From assembly GCA_031274075.1 (NCBI GenBank), contig JAISQQ010000068.1, positions 1 to 13,499 of the forward strand: a stretch of 13,499 nt of DNA. The letters run 5' to 3'. The notes beneath the pieces were generated by a model. The model saw only the letters and a program-made list of their open reading frames with translations. It had not been told where the DNA came from and did no database searches. The DNA is from Accumulibacter sp. (lineage in GTDB: Bacteria; Pseudomonadota; Gammaproteobacteria; Burkholderiales; Rhodocyclaceae). Of this stretch, positions 7,103 to 13,448 are shown one piece after another. The position numbers were made by a program, and so were the translations under genes. Each line of letters opens with the position of its first letter. Position 1 is the first letter of the stretch.

Positions 7103-7780
7103 TCAATACGTCCGCAGCAGCGAGCATTTGAACGACAGCGCGTGCGCTTCCATGGCGGCGGCGGTGGCCTCCGGATCCGCCCTGCCCAGGGCGTCCAGGA
7201 TCAGGCGATGCTCGGACTGAATCTCCTTGAGATGCCCTTCCGTCCTGAACGAGATCACCCAGAACCTTTGCGCGCGCGCATGGATGACCCTGAGAATCTC
7301 TATCAGCACCTGATTCCTCGACGCCTTGGCGATTTCTTCGTGGAAACCAAGATCGAAGCTCGCGGCGAGTTCGACCTCGTTGGCCGCGATGGCCGCGTCC
7401 TGCTGCTCCAGCAATCCGGCCAGTTGTTCGAGCTCGGCCGCGGTGATTTTTTCCGCGGCGAGATGGGCGCACAGTTTTTCGTTGACGATGCGCACGTCGA
7501 TCAACTCCAGCGCTTCGTCGATCGACAGCGGCGCGACCACCACGCCCTTGCGCGGGATGATCTGGAGCAGGCCCTCCCGCGACAGGCGATGCAAGGCGTG
7601 ATTGATCGGCGTCCTGCCCAGCGACAGTTCGTTCATCATCTCCGCGATATTCAGGTACAGCCCCGGCTTGTAGGCCAGGGCGACTATCTTTTCCTTGACG
7701 CTGTCGTAGGCAATCTCGTTCTGGGAAAGATTGTGGATTCCCCACTTCGACGGAGTCTTTCTTTTCGCTATCTTTTTCAC
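7103..7780 (-). CDS. GntR family transcriptional regulator, FadR subfamily (FCD domain)
   Basis: 225-residue DNA-binding regulator. An N-terminal winged helix-turn-helix spans about residues 24-84 (AYDSVKEKIV, then LGRTPINHALHRLSREGLL and IPRKGVVV). A C-terminal all-helical FCD ligand domain spans about 90-220. The FCD metal or ligand site appears intact: Asp143 and His147 (FDLGFHEEI), His191 (SEHRLI) and His213 (MEAHAL). FCD regulators usually sense small organic acids or related metabolites. The start is a GTG without a recognisable ribosome binding site. No other start precedes the HTH, as a stop codon lies three codons upstream in frame. It is divergent from the TRAP operon, the classic arrangement for a local regulator. 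A 20-base element just before its start partly matches the palindrome at the TRAP promoter, hinting at autoregulation. Whether it also controls the symporter and hydrolase genes is open. Confidence 0.9.
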   Translation of the reverse strand: MKKIAKRKTPSKWGIHNLSQNEIAYDSVKEKIVALAYKPGLYLNIAEMMNELSLGRTPINHALHRLSREGLLQIIPRKGVVVAPLSIDEALELIDVRIVNEKLCAHLAAEKITAAELEQLAGLLEQQDAAIAANEVELAASFDLGFHEEIAKASRNQVLIEILRVIHARAQRFWVISFRTEGHLKEIQSEHRLILDALGRADPEATAAAMEAHALSFKCSLLRTY

Positions 7781-7782
7781 TG

Positions 7783-7802
7783 TGATTCAAGATTTCAAGT
7801 CA
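7783..7802. promoter_or_regulatory. Possible second operator half at the gntR start
   Basis: Read on the minus strand, this begins TGACTTGAAAT. That is the left arm and centre of the TRAP-promoter palindrome (TGACTGTGAAAT) lacking one G, and the element ends in TCA. It lies 2 bases before the regulator's GTG start. The right half is degenerate, so this is suggestive only. Confidence 0.3.
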
Positions 7803-8072
7803 ACACACGGACGGCCGGAATCGCCGCGGCGGCAGGCGGCTCGCGATGACGGACGAGCCTCGCGGCATCGACGCCAAGATCGAGCGAGACGCGGGTCAAG
7901 GCGGGACGGGTCGAACGAGGCGCGTCAACGGAACCCGGCGCTAAACTCACCGCAAAACTCACCGGACAGGCGCATGGTACAACATCCAGGCGGCATCAAA
8001 GGGACTCGGCGCGGCGGCAGGCGCGGAACCCCGGTCCAGCCGCCGCTTCCGGAGCGGCCGTTCCGAACCGGC

Positions 8073-8100
8073 TTGACTTCATTCGTCGACCGCCTATAAA
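8073..8100 (+). promoter_or_regulatory. Sigma70-type promoter of the TRAP operon
   Basis: TTGACT (8073-8078) and TATAAA (8095-8100), separated by 16 bases, make a near-consensus promoter in a GC-rich genome. Transcription would start about 8106-8108, giving a leader of roughly 165 bases before dctP. The start point would fall inside the palindrome at 8102-8123. Confidence 0.65.
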
Positions 8101-8101
8101 C

Positions 8102-8123
8102 TGACTGTGAAATTTCATAGTCA
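8102..8123. promoter_or_regulatory. 22-base near-perfect palindrome at the TRAP transcription start (candidate operator)
   Basis: Half-site TGACTGTGAAA is followed directly by TTTCATAGTCA. These are reverse complements except for one base in eleven. It begins one base after the -10 box, where a bound repressor would block initiation. The divergent GntR/FCD protein is the natural candidate to bind it. Position and symmetry are seen directly; the binding partner is inferred. Confidence 0.6.
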
Positions 8124-8271
8124 TGTCAGCATCGGCGGCGAGCTTCGGGCAGCGGGGTTCGATGTCCGGTTCGCGGAGCGTCACGGTTTTTCCGCGGCCA
8201 ATCGTCAATCGCCAGGCGGCATGATGCCTATCCTGTTGGTATTTCGTCAATCTTCAAGAGAGGACTTCGTC

Positions 8272-9327
8272 GTGAAAAAAAGCTATGTTCTTGGTATTTT
8301 GATGGCCGGCCTGTTCTGTACCGCGGCGGGGGTGGCCGAGGCCCAGCCCCTGCCGAAAACGCACCTGAAAGTCGTCGGCGGCCTGGCCAACCTGGCGCCC
8401 TACATGGACTATGAAAGGCCCTTCTGGACGGACGTGCTGCCCGTCCTCTCCGACGGACAGGTCACCGCGGAGATCAAGGGATTCAGTGAAATGGGCCTCA
8501 AGGGGCCGGAAATCCTGCGCCTGATCTCGCAGGGCGTGATCGAGTTCGGTACGGCGACGATGTCGTATTTCGCCGGCGACAACCCGATCTACGAGGCGAT
8601 CGATCTGGCGGGCTTGACTCCCGACGCGGATTCGGCGCGCGCGGTGGCCGAAATCTTCGAGCCGGTCTATCAAAAGCATTTCGACGCCGGGACCAACGTC
8701 AAGATTCTCGGCATCTCGCCCTATCCGGCGCAGGTCATTTTCTGCAACGCGGAAATCCGGGGCGCGGACGACATGAAGGGGAAAAAGGTGCGCACCAGCG
8801 GCCGTTCCCAGGCGGAATTCGTCGAGGCGCTGGGCGGCACCAGCGTGACGATGCCTTTCGGCGAGGTCGTGCCGGCCATGCAGAACCGGGTGATCGATTG
8901 CGCCATCACCGGCTCGCATTCCGGCTTTACGGCCAAATGGTACGAGGTGTCGACGCACTTATACACGCTGCCGGTCAACTGGAACGCGCAGCTCCACGGC
9001 GCCAACAAGAAGGCTTTCGAGAAGCTCGATCCCAGGGTGCAAAAGCTCCTGCTCGACAATCTGCGCCAGATGTACGCCAAGATGTGGGACGCGGCGGACA
9101 AGCAGACGCAGGAAGGTTATGACTGCAACAGCGGCGCGGCGAGCTGCCCCTATCCGGAAAAAGGCAAGATGGTCCTGGTCAAGCCGACGCAGGCGGACCT
9201 CGACTTCCTGAAGAAGACCATGCAGGAAATCGTGCTACCGAAATGGGCGGCCCGCTGTTCCGCCCAGTGCGTCGATGATTTCAACAAGACCATCGGCAAG
9301 CGGCTCGGCGTGACCGCGAAGAAGTAA
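8272..9327 (+). CDS. dctP: TRAP transporter periplasmic substrate-binding protein (DctP family)
   Basis: 351-residue solute receptor that delivers substrate to the DctQM membrane proteins. Residues 1-24 form a signal peptide: positive MKK, hydrophobic core, cleavage probably after AEA before QPLP. The mature part follows the DctP fold: LKVVGGLA (strand 1), SQGVIEFGTATMSYFAGD (86-103), and KGKKVRTSGRSQAEFVEALGG (169-189). In the last, Arg174 corresponds to the conserved arginine that usually clamps a ligand carboxylate. VTMPFGEVVPAMQNRVIDC (192-210) follows. Starting at GTG 8272 is supported by AGAGAGGA upstream and by the signal peptide. Unusual for the family are four cysteines near the C-terminus (285, 292, 329, 333), plus Cys158 and Cys210, which could form periplasmic disulfides. 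A carboxylate-containing ligand is likely; its identity is unknown. Confidence 0.92.
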   Translation: MKKSYVLGILMAGLFCTAAGVAEAQPLPKTHLKVVGGLANLAPYMDYERPFWTDVLPVLSDGQVTAEIKGFSEMGLKGPEILRLISQGVIEFGTATMSYFAGDNPIYEAIDLAGLTPDADSARAVAEIFEPVYQKHFDAGTNVKILGISPYPAQVIFCNAEIRGADDMKGKKVRTSGRSQAEFVEALGGTSVTMPFGEVVPAMQNRVIDCAITGSHSGFTAKWYEVSTHLYTLPVNWNAQLHGANKKAFEKLDPRVQKLLLDNLRQMYAKMWDAADKQTQEGYDCNSGAASCPYPEKGKMVLVKPTQADLDFLKKTMQEIVLPKWAARCSAQCVDDFNKTIGKRLGVTAKK

Positions 9328-9343
9328 AAGACAAAAAACGATC

Positions 9344-9368
9344 CGCCGGCGCGGACGACGCGCCGGCG
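9344..9368 (+). other. Intercistronic hairpin after dctP
   Basis: CGCCGGCGCG, loop GACGA, CGCGCCGGCG: a perfect 10-bp GC stem 16 bases after the dctP stop. AAGACA before and TGTCTT after could extend the structure. Such hairpins after binding-protein genes commonly protect the upstream mRNA or cause partial termination, giving more receptor than membrane subunits. There is no T-run, so it is not a full terminator. Confidence 0.55.
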
Positions 9369-9414
9369 CTGTCTTCTACATAGATACCATCATACCCAAG
9401 GCGGTGATCGTGAT

Positions 9415-10029
9415 ATGGGCTCATCTTCTTCCCTGTTCGTCCGGCTGCTGCGCCTCGCCCATGCCTTGTCGCTCGGAGGAGCCTGGGTCGGCGGGGCGCT
9501 CACGGTGGCGAGCGTGCTGCTCATCTGTTTCGACATATTCGCGCGCAAGTTCCTGGGCTTCAACACCGGCGGCGCCGACGAATTGTCCGGCTATGCCTTC
9601 GCCATCAGCATCTCCTGGGCGATGGCCTATGTCCTGCTGCAGCGCGGCAACGTGCGCGTCGACGCGCTCTACCTTCGCTTTCCGCTACGCTTCACCGCGT
9701 TTCTCGACTGGCTGTCGCTGGTGGCGATGGGGGTCTTCCTGGCCCACCTGACCTATTACGCGGCGCAGGTCGCGGGAATGTCGTGGGAAATGAACGCCGC
9801 TTCCAATTCCCTGCTGGGGGTGCCAATGTGGATCCCGCAGGGACTGTGGGTCGTCGGCTTCGGCTGGATGTGCCTGGTGCTGGCGCTGATGCTGGTGCGC
9901 GCTTCCGTCGCCCTGGTCACCGGGGACATCGCCGCGATCAAGGATCTGTGCGGCGTGCGCACGGTCGAGGAAGAAGCGTCGGACGAAGCCGAGTCCGGGG
10001 CGAGAATCGTCGAAAGCGAAAAATCATGA
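9415..10029 (+). CDS. dctQ: TRAP transporter small membrane subunit (DctQ family)
   Basis: 204-residue inner-membrane protein that pairs with the large DctM subunit. Four hydrophobic helices are visible at about 22-45, 57-77, 94-119 and 141-166, the DctQ topology. Family-like features are GADELSGYAFA (53-63), QRGNVRVDALY (76-86) and NSLLGVPMWIPQ (131-142). The C-terminal tail from 183 on is strongly acidic, longer than strictly needed. Start ATG at 9415 is preceded by AAGGCGG. The stop codon overlaps the dctM start (ATGA), so translation is probably coupled and the subunits are made in ratio. Confidence 0.9.
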   Translation: MGSSSSLFVRLLRLAHALSLGGAWVGGALTVASVLLICFDIFARKFLGFNTGGADELSGYAFAISISWAMAYVLLQRGNVRVDALYLRFPLRFTAFLDWLSLVAMGVFLAHLTYYAAQVAGMSWEMNAASNSLLGVPMWIPQGLWVVGFGWMCLVLALMLVRASVALVTGDIAAIKDLCGVRTVEEEASDEAESGARIVESEKS

Positions 10030-11309
10030 TCGCCACCACTTTGATCGTAGTGGTGGTGCTGATCGGCTTGAGCATCCCCATCGCCGCCGCCCTGGGCGTG
10101 ACAGCGCTGATCCTCGACCCGCTCTATTCGATGCTGCCCTTGACCCGGGGCATGGGCGACGTGGCGTGGGGCACGAGCACCGAATTCCTGCTGGTCGCCA
10201 TCCCGCTGTTCATCCTGCTGGGCGAGGTGCTGCTGCGCGCCGGATTCGCCGAAAGCATGTACGGCGCGATGAGCCTGTGGCTCTCCTGGCTGCCTGGCGG
10301 CCTGATGCACGCCAACATCGGCGCGTCGACGCTGTTCGCCGCCACTTCCGGTTCCAGCGTGGCCACGGCGGCCACGGTCGGGACGGTCGCCATTCCGCAG
10401 ATCAAGCGCTTCGGCTACAACGAGTCGCTGTTTCTCGGCAGCATCGCGGCGGGCGGCTCGCTGGGCATCCTGATACCCCCGTCGATCAACCTGGTGATCT
10501 ACGGCGTGCTCACCAACGCCTCGGTGCCGAAACTCTATCTCGCCGGCATCATTCCCGGTTTCGCCCTCGCCGCCATGTTCATGCTGGCCGTGGTGATCAT
10601 CTGCCTGGTCAAGCCTCTCTATGGCGGGCAGCGCATCGTGGGAAACTGGAACGAGCGCCTGCGCAGCCTGCGCCACCTGCTGCCGCCGGTCGGCATTTTC
10701 CTGATGGTCGTGGGATCGATCTACCTGGGCCTGGCGACGCCGACCGAAGCTGCCGCGCTGGGCGTATTCGGCGCGCTGATCCTCGCCGCGTGCTTCCGCC
10801 GGCTGACCCTGCCGATGTTGCGCGAGGCGCTGGAAGGAACGATGCGTTCCTCGGTGCTGATCATGCTGATCGTCGTCGCCGCGGCCTTCCTCAATTTCGT
10901 CATGGCGGCCATCGGCCTGACCACGGCCCTGACCGAAGCGATCAAGAACTTGGGACTTTCTCCGGGCTGGATGCTGGTCGTCGTCATCGTTTTCTACGTG
11001 CTCCTCGGTACTTTCATGGAAACGCTGTCGATGATGATCGTCACCATTCCCGTCATCGCGCCGCTGATGTTCAGCCTGGGCTACGATCCGATCTGGTTCG
11101 GCATCGTCGTCATCATCCTGATCGAGACGGTGCTGATCACGCCGCCCGTCGGGCTGAATCTCTTCGTGGTCCAGAGCCTGCGCAAATCCGGCTCGATGAA
11201 TTCGCTGATCATCGGCGCGCTGCCCTTCGTGGTGATGCTTTTCCTGATGCTGGCCCTGCTGGCGTTTTTCCCCGACCTGGCCTTGTGGCTGCCGCGGGCG
11301 TTCTCATGA
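10026..11309 (+). CDS. dctM: TRAP transporter large permease subunit (DctM family)
   Basis: 427-residue multi-helix permease that carries substrate with Na+ across the inner membrane. Typical DctM stretches: IPLFILLGEVLLRAG (59-73), LPGGLMHANIGAS (89-101) with the following TSGSSVATAATVG (107-119), AAGGSLGILIPPSI (141-154), LATPTEAAALG in the middle and TPPVGLNLFVVQ near the C-terminus. Length is normal for the family. Starts within the dctQ stop (ATGA) and ends in ATGA itself, where a short ORF begins. With dctP and dctQ it forms a complete TRAP system in one operon. Confidence 0.94.
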   Translation: MIATTLIVVVVLIGLSIPIAAALGVTALILDPLYSMLPLTRGMGDVAWGTSTEFLLVAIPLFILLGEVLLRAGFAESMYGAMSLWLSWLPGGLMHANIGASTLFAATSGSSVATAATVGTVAIPQIKRFGYNESLFLGSIAAGGSLGILIPPSINLVIYGVLTNASVPKLYLAGIIPGFALAAMFMLAVVIICLVKPLYGGQRIVGNWNERLRSLRHLLPPVGIFLMVVGSIYLGLATPTEAAALGVFGALILAACFRRLTLPMLREALEGTMRSSVLIMLIVVAAAFLNFVMAAIGLTTALTEAIKNLGLSPGWMLVVVIVFYVLLGTFMETLSMMIVTIPVIAPLMFSLGYDPIWFGIVVIILIETVLITPPVGLNLFVVQSLRKSGSMNSLIIGALPFVVMLFLMLALLAFFPDLALWLPRAFS

Positions 11310-11461
11310 ACGAGCGGGCCTTTACCACCTTTTCCGCGGGCCTTTTCCTTTTCTCCGGGGAAGGGATCATCGCCGCGCGCCGCCCGCCGCGCGTCGACAT
11401 CGAGGTATTTCGCGGCCGCGAATATCCCCACTGCCCCCGCCCCCACCCTTGCAAACCTTGA
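11306..11461 (+). CDS. Possible 51-residue ORF filling the dctM-DUF2848 gap
   Basis: Begins in the dctM stop (ATGA) and ends with TGA directly before the AAAGGAG of the next gene. It thus occupies the gap as a coupled cistron would. The product is basic and proline/arginine-rich toward its end (ARRPPRVDIEVF, then CPRPHPCKP), with a short hydrophobic start (FSAGLFLF). I recognise no family and there is no ribosome binding site besides coupling. The gap contains a 14-base palindrome TTCGCGGCCGCGAA (11409-11422). It may equally be non-coding. Confidence 0.25.
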   Translation: MNERAFTTFSAGLFLFSGEGIIAARRPPRVDIEVFRGREYPHCPRPHPCKP

Positions 11462-11476
11462 AAGGAGAAACCCCTC

Positions 11477-12151
11477 ATGGAATGGAGCGTCGTCACTAGA
11501 GAAGGGCGCAAGCGCCTGTCCTTCGAGGTCAAGCGCCTGATCGTCGTCGGCTTCGCCGGCCGCGACGTGGAAAAGACGATGGAGCACATCCGCGAACTCG
11601 AGGCCGAGGGGATCAAATGCCCCAAGGAGGTGCCTGTCGTTTACGAATGCTCCCCCGCCCTGCTCACCCAGGCGCCGGCGACAGAGGTCGTTGCCGGCGC
11701 GTCCAGCGGAGAAGTCGAATACCTGGTGCTGAAGCACGCCGGCAAGACCTACATCGGCCTGGGCAGCGATCATACCGATCGGGCGCTGGAAGCGGTCAGC
11801 ATCCACAAATCCAAGCAGTTGTGCGCCAAGCCGATAGCGCGCGAAGTCTGGGACTACGAGGAAATCGCCGCCCATTTCGCATCCATTCGCCTCGTTGCCA
11901 GCCAGACCGTCAAGGGTGAAGCGCTCGACTACCAGGCCGGCGCGACGGCCGACCTCCTGCCGCTCGAAACCATCCTGGCCAAGGTACAGCGCGAAATCCC
12001 GGACCTGGAAGACTGCGTCGTCTACACGGGAACCGTGCCTCTCAAACAAGGCTTCAAATTCGGCGAGCGCTTCAGTTGCGCGCTCATCGACGAAGCCATG
12101 GGACGCCGCATCGATCTCGTTTATGATATACGAGTGATCGAAGAGCACTGA
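11477..12151 (+). CDS. DUF2848 family protein (fumarylacetoacetate hydrolase-like fold, putative hydrolase)
   Basis: 224 residues, no signal peptide or membrane segment, so cytoplasmic. Recognised as DUF2848 from VGFAGRD (24-30), SSGEVEYLVL (76-85), GLGSDHTDRALE (94-105), HKSKQLCAKP (110-119), VVYTGTVP (181-188) and FSCALIDEAMGR near the end. DUF2848 proteins are often annotated as FAH-like. The acidic residues Glu79, Glu81, Asp98 and Asp101 would suit a divalent metal site of such a hydrolase, but no reaction is established that I know of. AAGGAG lies 9 bases before the ATG. Lying behind dctPQM, it most likely acts on the imported compound or an intermediate of it. Function is inferred only from context. 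Confidence 0.8.
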   Translation: MEWSVVTREGRKRLSFEVKRLIVVGFAGRDVEKTMEHIRELEAEGIKCPKEVPVVYECSPALLTQAPATEVVAGASSGEVEYLVLKHAGKTYIGLGSDHTDRALEAVSIHKSKQLCAKPIAREVWDYEEIAAHFASIRLVASQTVKGEALDYQAGATADLLPLETILAKVQREIPDLEDCVVYTGTVPLKQGFKFGERFSCALIDEAMGRRIDLVYDIRVIEEH

Positions 12152-12156
12152 AGAAA

Positions 12157-12257
12157 GCTTCTTCTCGCCGGCGGCGCGCGAGACTTCCCGACCGCATGGG
12201 AGGCGTATCGATTCCCGTCCGATCCGGGCCATCGCGCGGCGGCATCGAGAAGAAAGC
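12157..12257 (+). other. Long-range stem-loop between the DUF2848 and cupin genes
   Basis: GCTTCTTCTCG (12157-12167) pairs with CGAGAAGAAAGC (12246-12257) with one bulged A. An inner GC-rich block (GCGCGCG near 12175, CGCGCG near 12233) could extend it. The 219-base gap contains no gene. The structure could separate cupin expression from that of the upstream operon. No promoter for the cupin was found. Confidence 0.35.
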
Positions 12258-12370
12258 GAAGCACTCGGGCCGAGCGAGGACGGCGCGAGTCCGCATGGAA
12301 GTTTCAAACCATCCTGCATTCCGCGCCGATCCGATGAGCTTTTGACCAAAAACACACAGGGAGGGTCATC

Positions 12371-12757
12371 ATGGCAGTGACCAAGAAACACGACGAATTT
12401 CACGCGCTGGACATGAATAGCGGCTGGCAGCCGCCCGAGGGCTATGACCCGGACTCGGGTGCGCTGGAGAAAATCCTCTCGGGCTCGCTCGACACCGTCA
12501 TGAAACAGGGCAGTTGCACGCGCCTGCTGAAATTTCCGCCGGGGCTGCACACCCGAAAACCCGTCTTGCATGATTTCTGGGAAGAAGTATTCCTGGTCTC
12601 GGGCGACTTGACCGTGGGAAACGACGAAAACGGCGAGGGCGGCACGCCGTTCTCCGCCTACACCTACGCCGTGCGCCCGCCGGGAGCCTGGCATGGCCCG
12701 TTCAAGTCCAATAACGGCTGCCTGATGCTCGAAATCCATTATTACGATCCAGCCTGA
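12371..12757 (+). CDS. Small single-domain cupin protein
   Basis: 128-residue beta-barrel (cupin) protein, probably cytoplasmic. Cupin motif 1 is visible at GLHTRKPVLHDFWEEVFLVSG (58-78), giving His60 or His67, Glu71/Glu72 and Gly78. Motif 2 is AVRPPGAWHGPF (100-111) with Gly105 and His108. Three or four of these would bind one metal ion. Small cupins range from isomerases and lyases to dioxygenases and sugar-binding modules, so no reaction is assigned. GGAGGG 5 bases before the ATG gives a strong start. It lies 219 bases after the DUF2848 gene in the same direction, so it probably belongs to the same pathway but may be less tightly co-transcribed. It is the last gene I can support on this side. 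Confidence 0.85.
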   Translation: MAVTKKHDEFHALDMNSGWQPPEGYDPDSGALEKILSGSLDTVMKQGSCTRLLKFPPGLHTRKPVLHDFWEEVFLVSGDLTVGNDENGEGGTPFSAYTYAVRPPGAWHGPFKSNNGCLMLEIHYYDPA

Positions 12758-12776
12758 TCCGGCGTTGGCCGCACAG

Positions 12777-12847
12777 GGCTTTCAGAACCTATCTGCGATC
12801 TTCTCTCTGGGATCGCAGGTATCCTGCACAACCCCATTCTGAAAGCC
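12777..12847. repeat. 71-base nested inverted repeat downstream of the cupin
   Basis: Outer arms GGCTTTCAGAA (12777-12787) and TTCTGAAAGCC (12837-12847) are perfect. Inside, CTGCGATC (12793-12800) and GATCGCAG (12811-12818) form a second 8-bp stem with a 10-base loop. It begins 20 bases after the cupin stop. It could be the operon's transcription end (no T-run) or a small palindromic mobile unit. Confidence 0.55.
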
Positions 12848-12863
12848 TCTCTCCGAGCCACCT

Positions 12864-12946
12864 CTGGGAGCGCGGGGCACCAGCCCCGCAACAGCGGCGG
12901 TATCATGGCGCTGGCCAAAAGCGGGGCTGGTGCCCCGCGCTCCCAG
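12864..12946. repeat. REP doublet / REPIN-like element
   Basis: Two perfect 26-base arms in inverted orientation (12864-12889 and 12921-12946) are separated by 31 bases. Each arm itself contains a hairpin: GCGGGGC-ACCA-GCCCCGC on the left, GCGGGGC-TGGT-GCCCCGC on the right. Two inverted palindromic units make the plan of a REPIN. REPINs are short non-autonomous elements moved by RAYT transposases. No RAYT is in the window. Confidence 0.6.
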
Positions 12947-13127
12947 GTTCCGGAGGCCCAGCGATCGGGTTCATTTCCTCATGCGCGGTGAAAGGCTCGC
13001 GGTGAAAAGCCTTTTGCCGCCACACAAAGACTTGAACATAAAAGATTCTTGGCGATTGTTTACGACATTTGCGCAGGCGACGGCCCTGATGGTCACGAGA
13101 GAAACGCGGCAGCGTCATGGCTGTGGC

Positions 13128-13157
13128 TATCCCGACCTATCCCGACATATCCCTGTC
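13128..13157. repeat. Three tandem decamers with overlapping hairpin
   Basis: TATCCCGACC, TATCCCGACA and TATCCCTGTC follow each other. The last two overlap the hairpin CCGACA-TATCCC-TGTCGG (13142-13159). Non-coding. Confidence 0.5.
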
Positions 13158-13209
13158 GGAAGCCGCCCCACTCGTTGGCGCAGGGCGGGTGACACCACTA
13201 CCAGCAACG

Positions 13210-13228
13210 CTTGCTGTACGACAGCAAG
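13210..13228. other. Compact perfect hairpin
   Basis: CTTGCTGT, loop ACG, ACAGCAAG: an 8-bp stem with 3-base loop. It is followed by ACCACTATC, so there is no terminator tail. Confidence 0.45.
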
Positions 13229-13309
13229 ACCACTATCATGATCCATAGGGCCAGTCTAACGGCTCGTTGCCAACGACTTTTGAACGGGGTTGGCTTCATT
13301 GAGAACCAC

Positions 13310-13377
13310 CTCCCTTCCGGGTGGGATTCACCGGGAAGCGCCCCCGATAGGCGCATCTCGGTGCGCCCGGAAGGGAG
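13310..13377. other. Multi-stem hairpin with 12-bp base
   Basis: The base stem is CTCCCTTCCGGG (13310-13321) with CCCGGAAGGGAG (13366-13377). The middle stem is CACCG (13329-13333) with CGGTG (13359-13363). The top stem is GCGCC (13338-13342) with GGCGC (13350-13354) and a 7-base loop. The three stems nest co-linearly, as in a folded RNA or a single-stranded DNA recombination or replication structure. Confidence 0.5.
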
Positions 13378-13448
13378 CTTAGGATTTGTTAAAAAATAAT
13401 ATATTATTCTATTTTGGGGAAATAGTATAATTCCAATCGCCTAAGCTC
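13375..13448. other. AT-rich stem-loop bounded by GAGCTTAGG / CCTAAGCTC
   Basis: Perfect 9-base arms (13375-13383, 13440-13448) enclose an AT-rich interior with its own hairpin, CTATTT-TGGGG-AAATAG (13409-13425), extended by TTAT/ATAA pairs. The first three bases are shared with the preceding multi-stem hairpin, so the two structures abut and partly compete. Confidence 0.45.

Larger units (their letters stand above)
7781..8271. other. Divergent regulatory region between the GntR gene and the TRAP operon
   Basis: 491 bases without a credible gene. The in-frame upstream extension of the binding-protein ORF to a GTG at 8107 is not a gene start: it begins inside the palindrome and adds 55 residues before an obvious signal peptide. 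The region contains the promoter and palindrome annotated separately. It also has a repeated AAACTCACCG (around 7943-7962). Confidence 0.7.

Noticed and set aside
8107..8271. N-terminal extension of the TRAP binding protein
   Set aside because: It would start inside the candidate operator, about at the predicted transcription start, and would bury a standard signal peptide that begins at 8272.
12903..13118. 71-codon minus-strand ORF with an IFYVQVFVWRQKAFHREPFTAHEE-type product
   Set aside because: It runs through the REPIN-like arm, has no ribosome binding site, and resembles translated common intergenic sequence rather than a gene.
13254..13290. GTCTAAC core, as in an integron attC site
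   Set aside because: No matching GTTRRRY partner at a suitable distance, and no integrase in view.
13361..13383. GTGCGCCCGGAAGGG, similar to the 5' end of group II introns
   Set aside because: The match is short, the same bases are explained by a 12-bp inverted repeat with upstream DNA, and any intron body, reverse transcriptase or domain V would lie outside the window.
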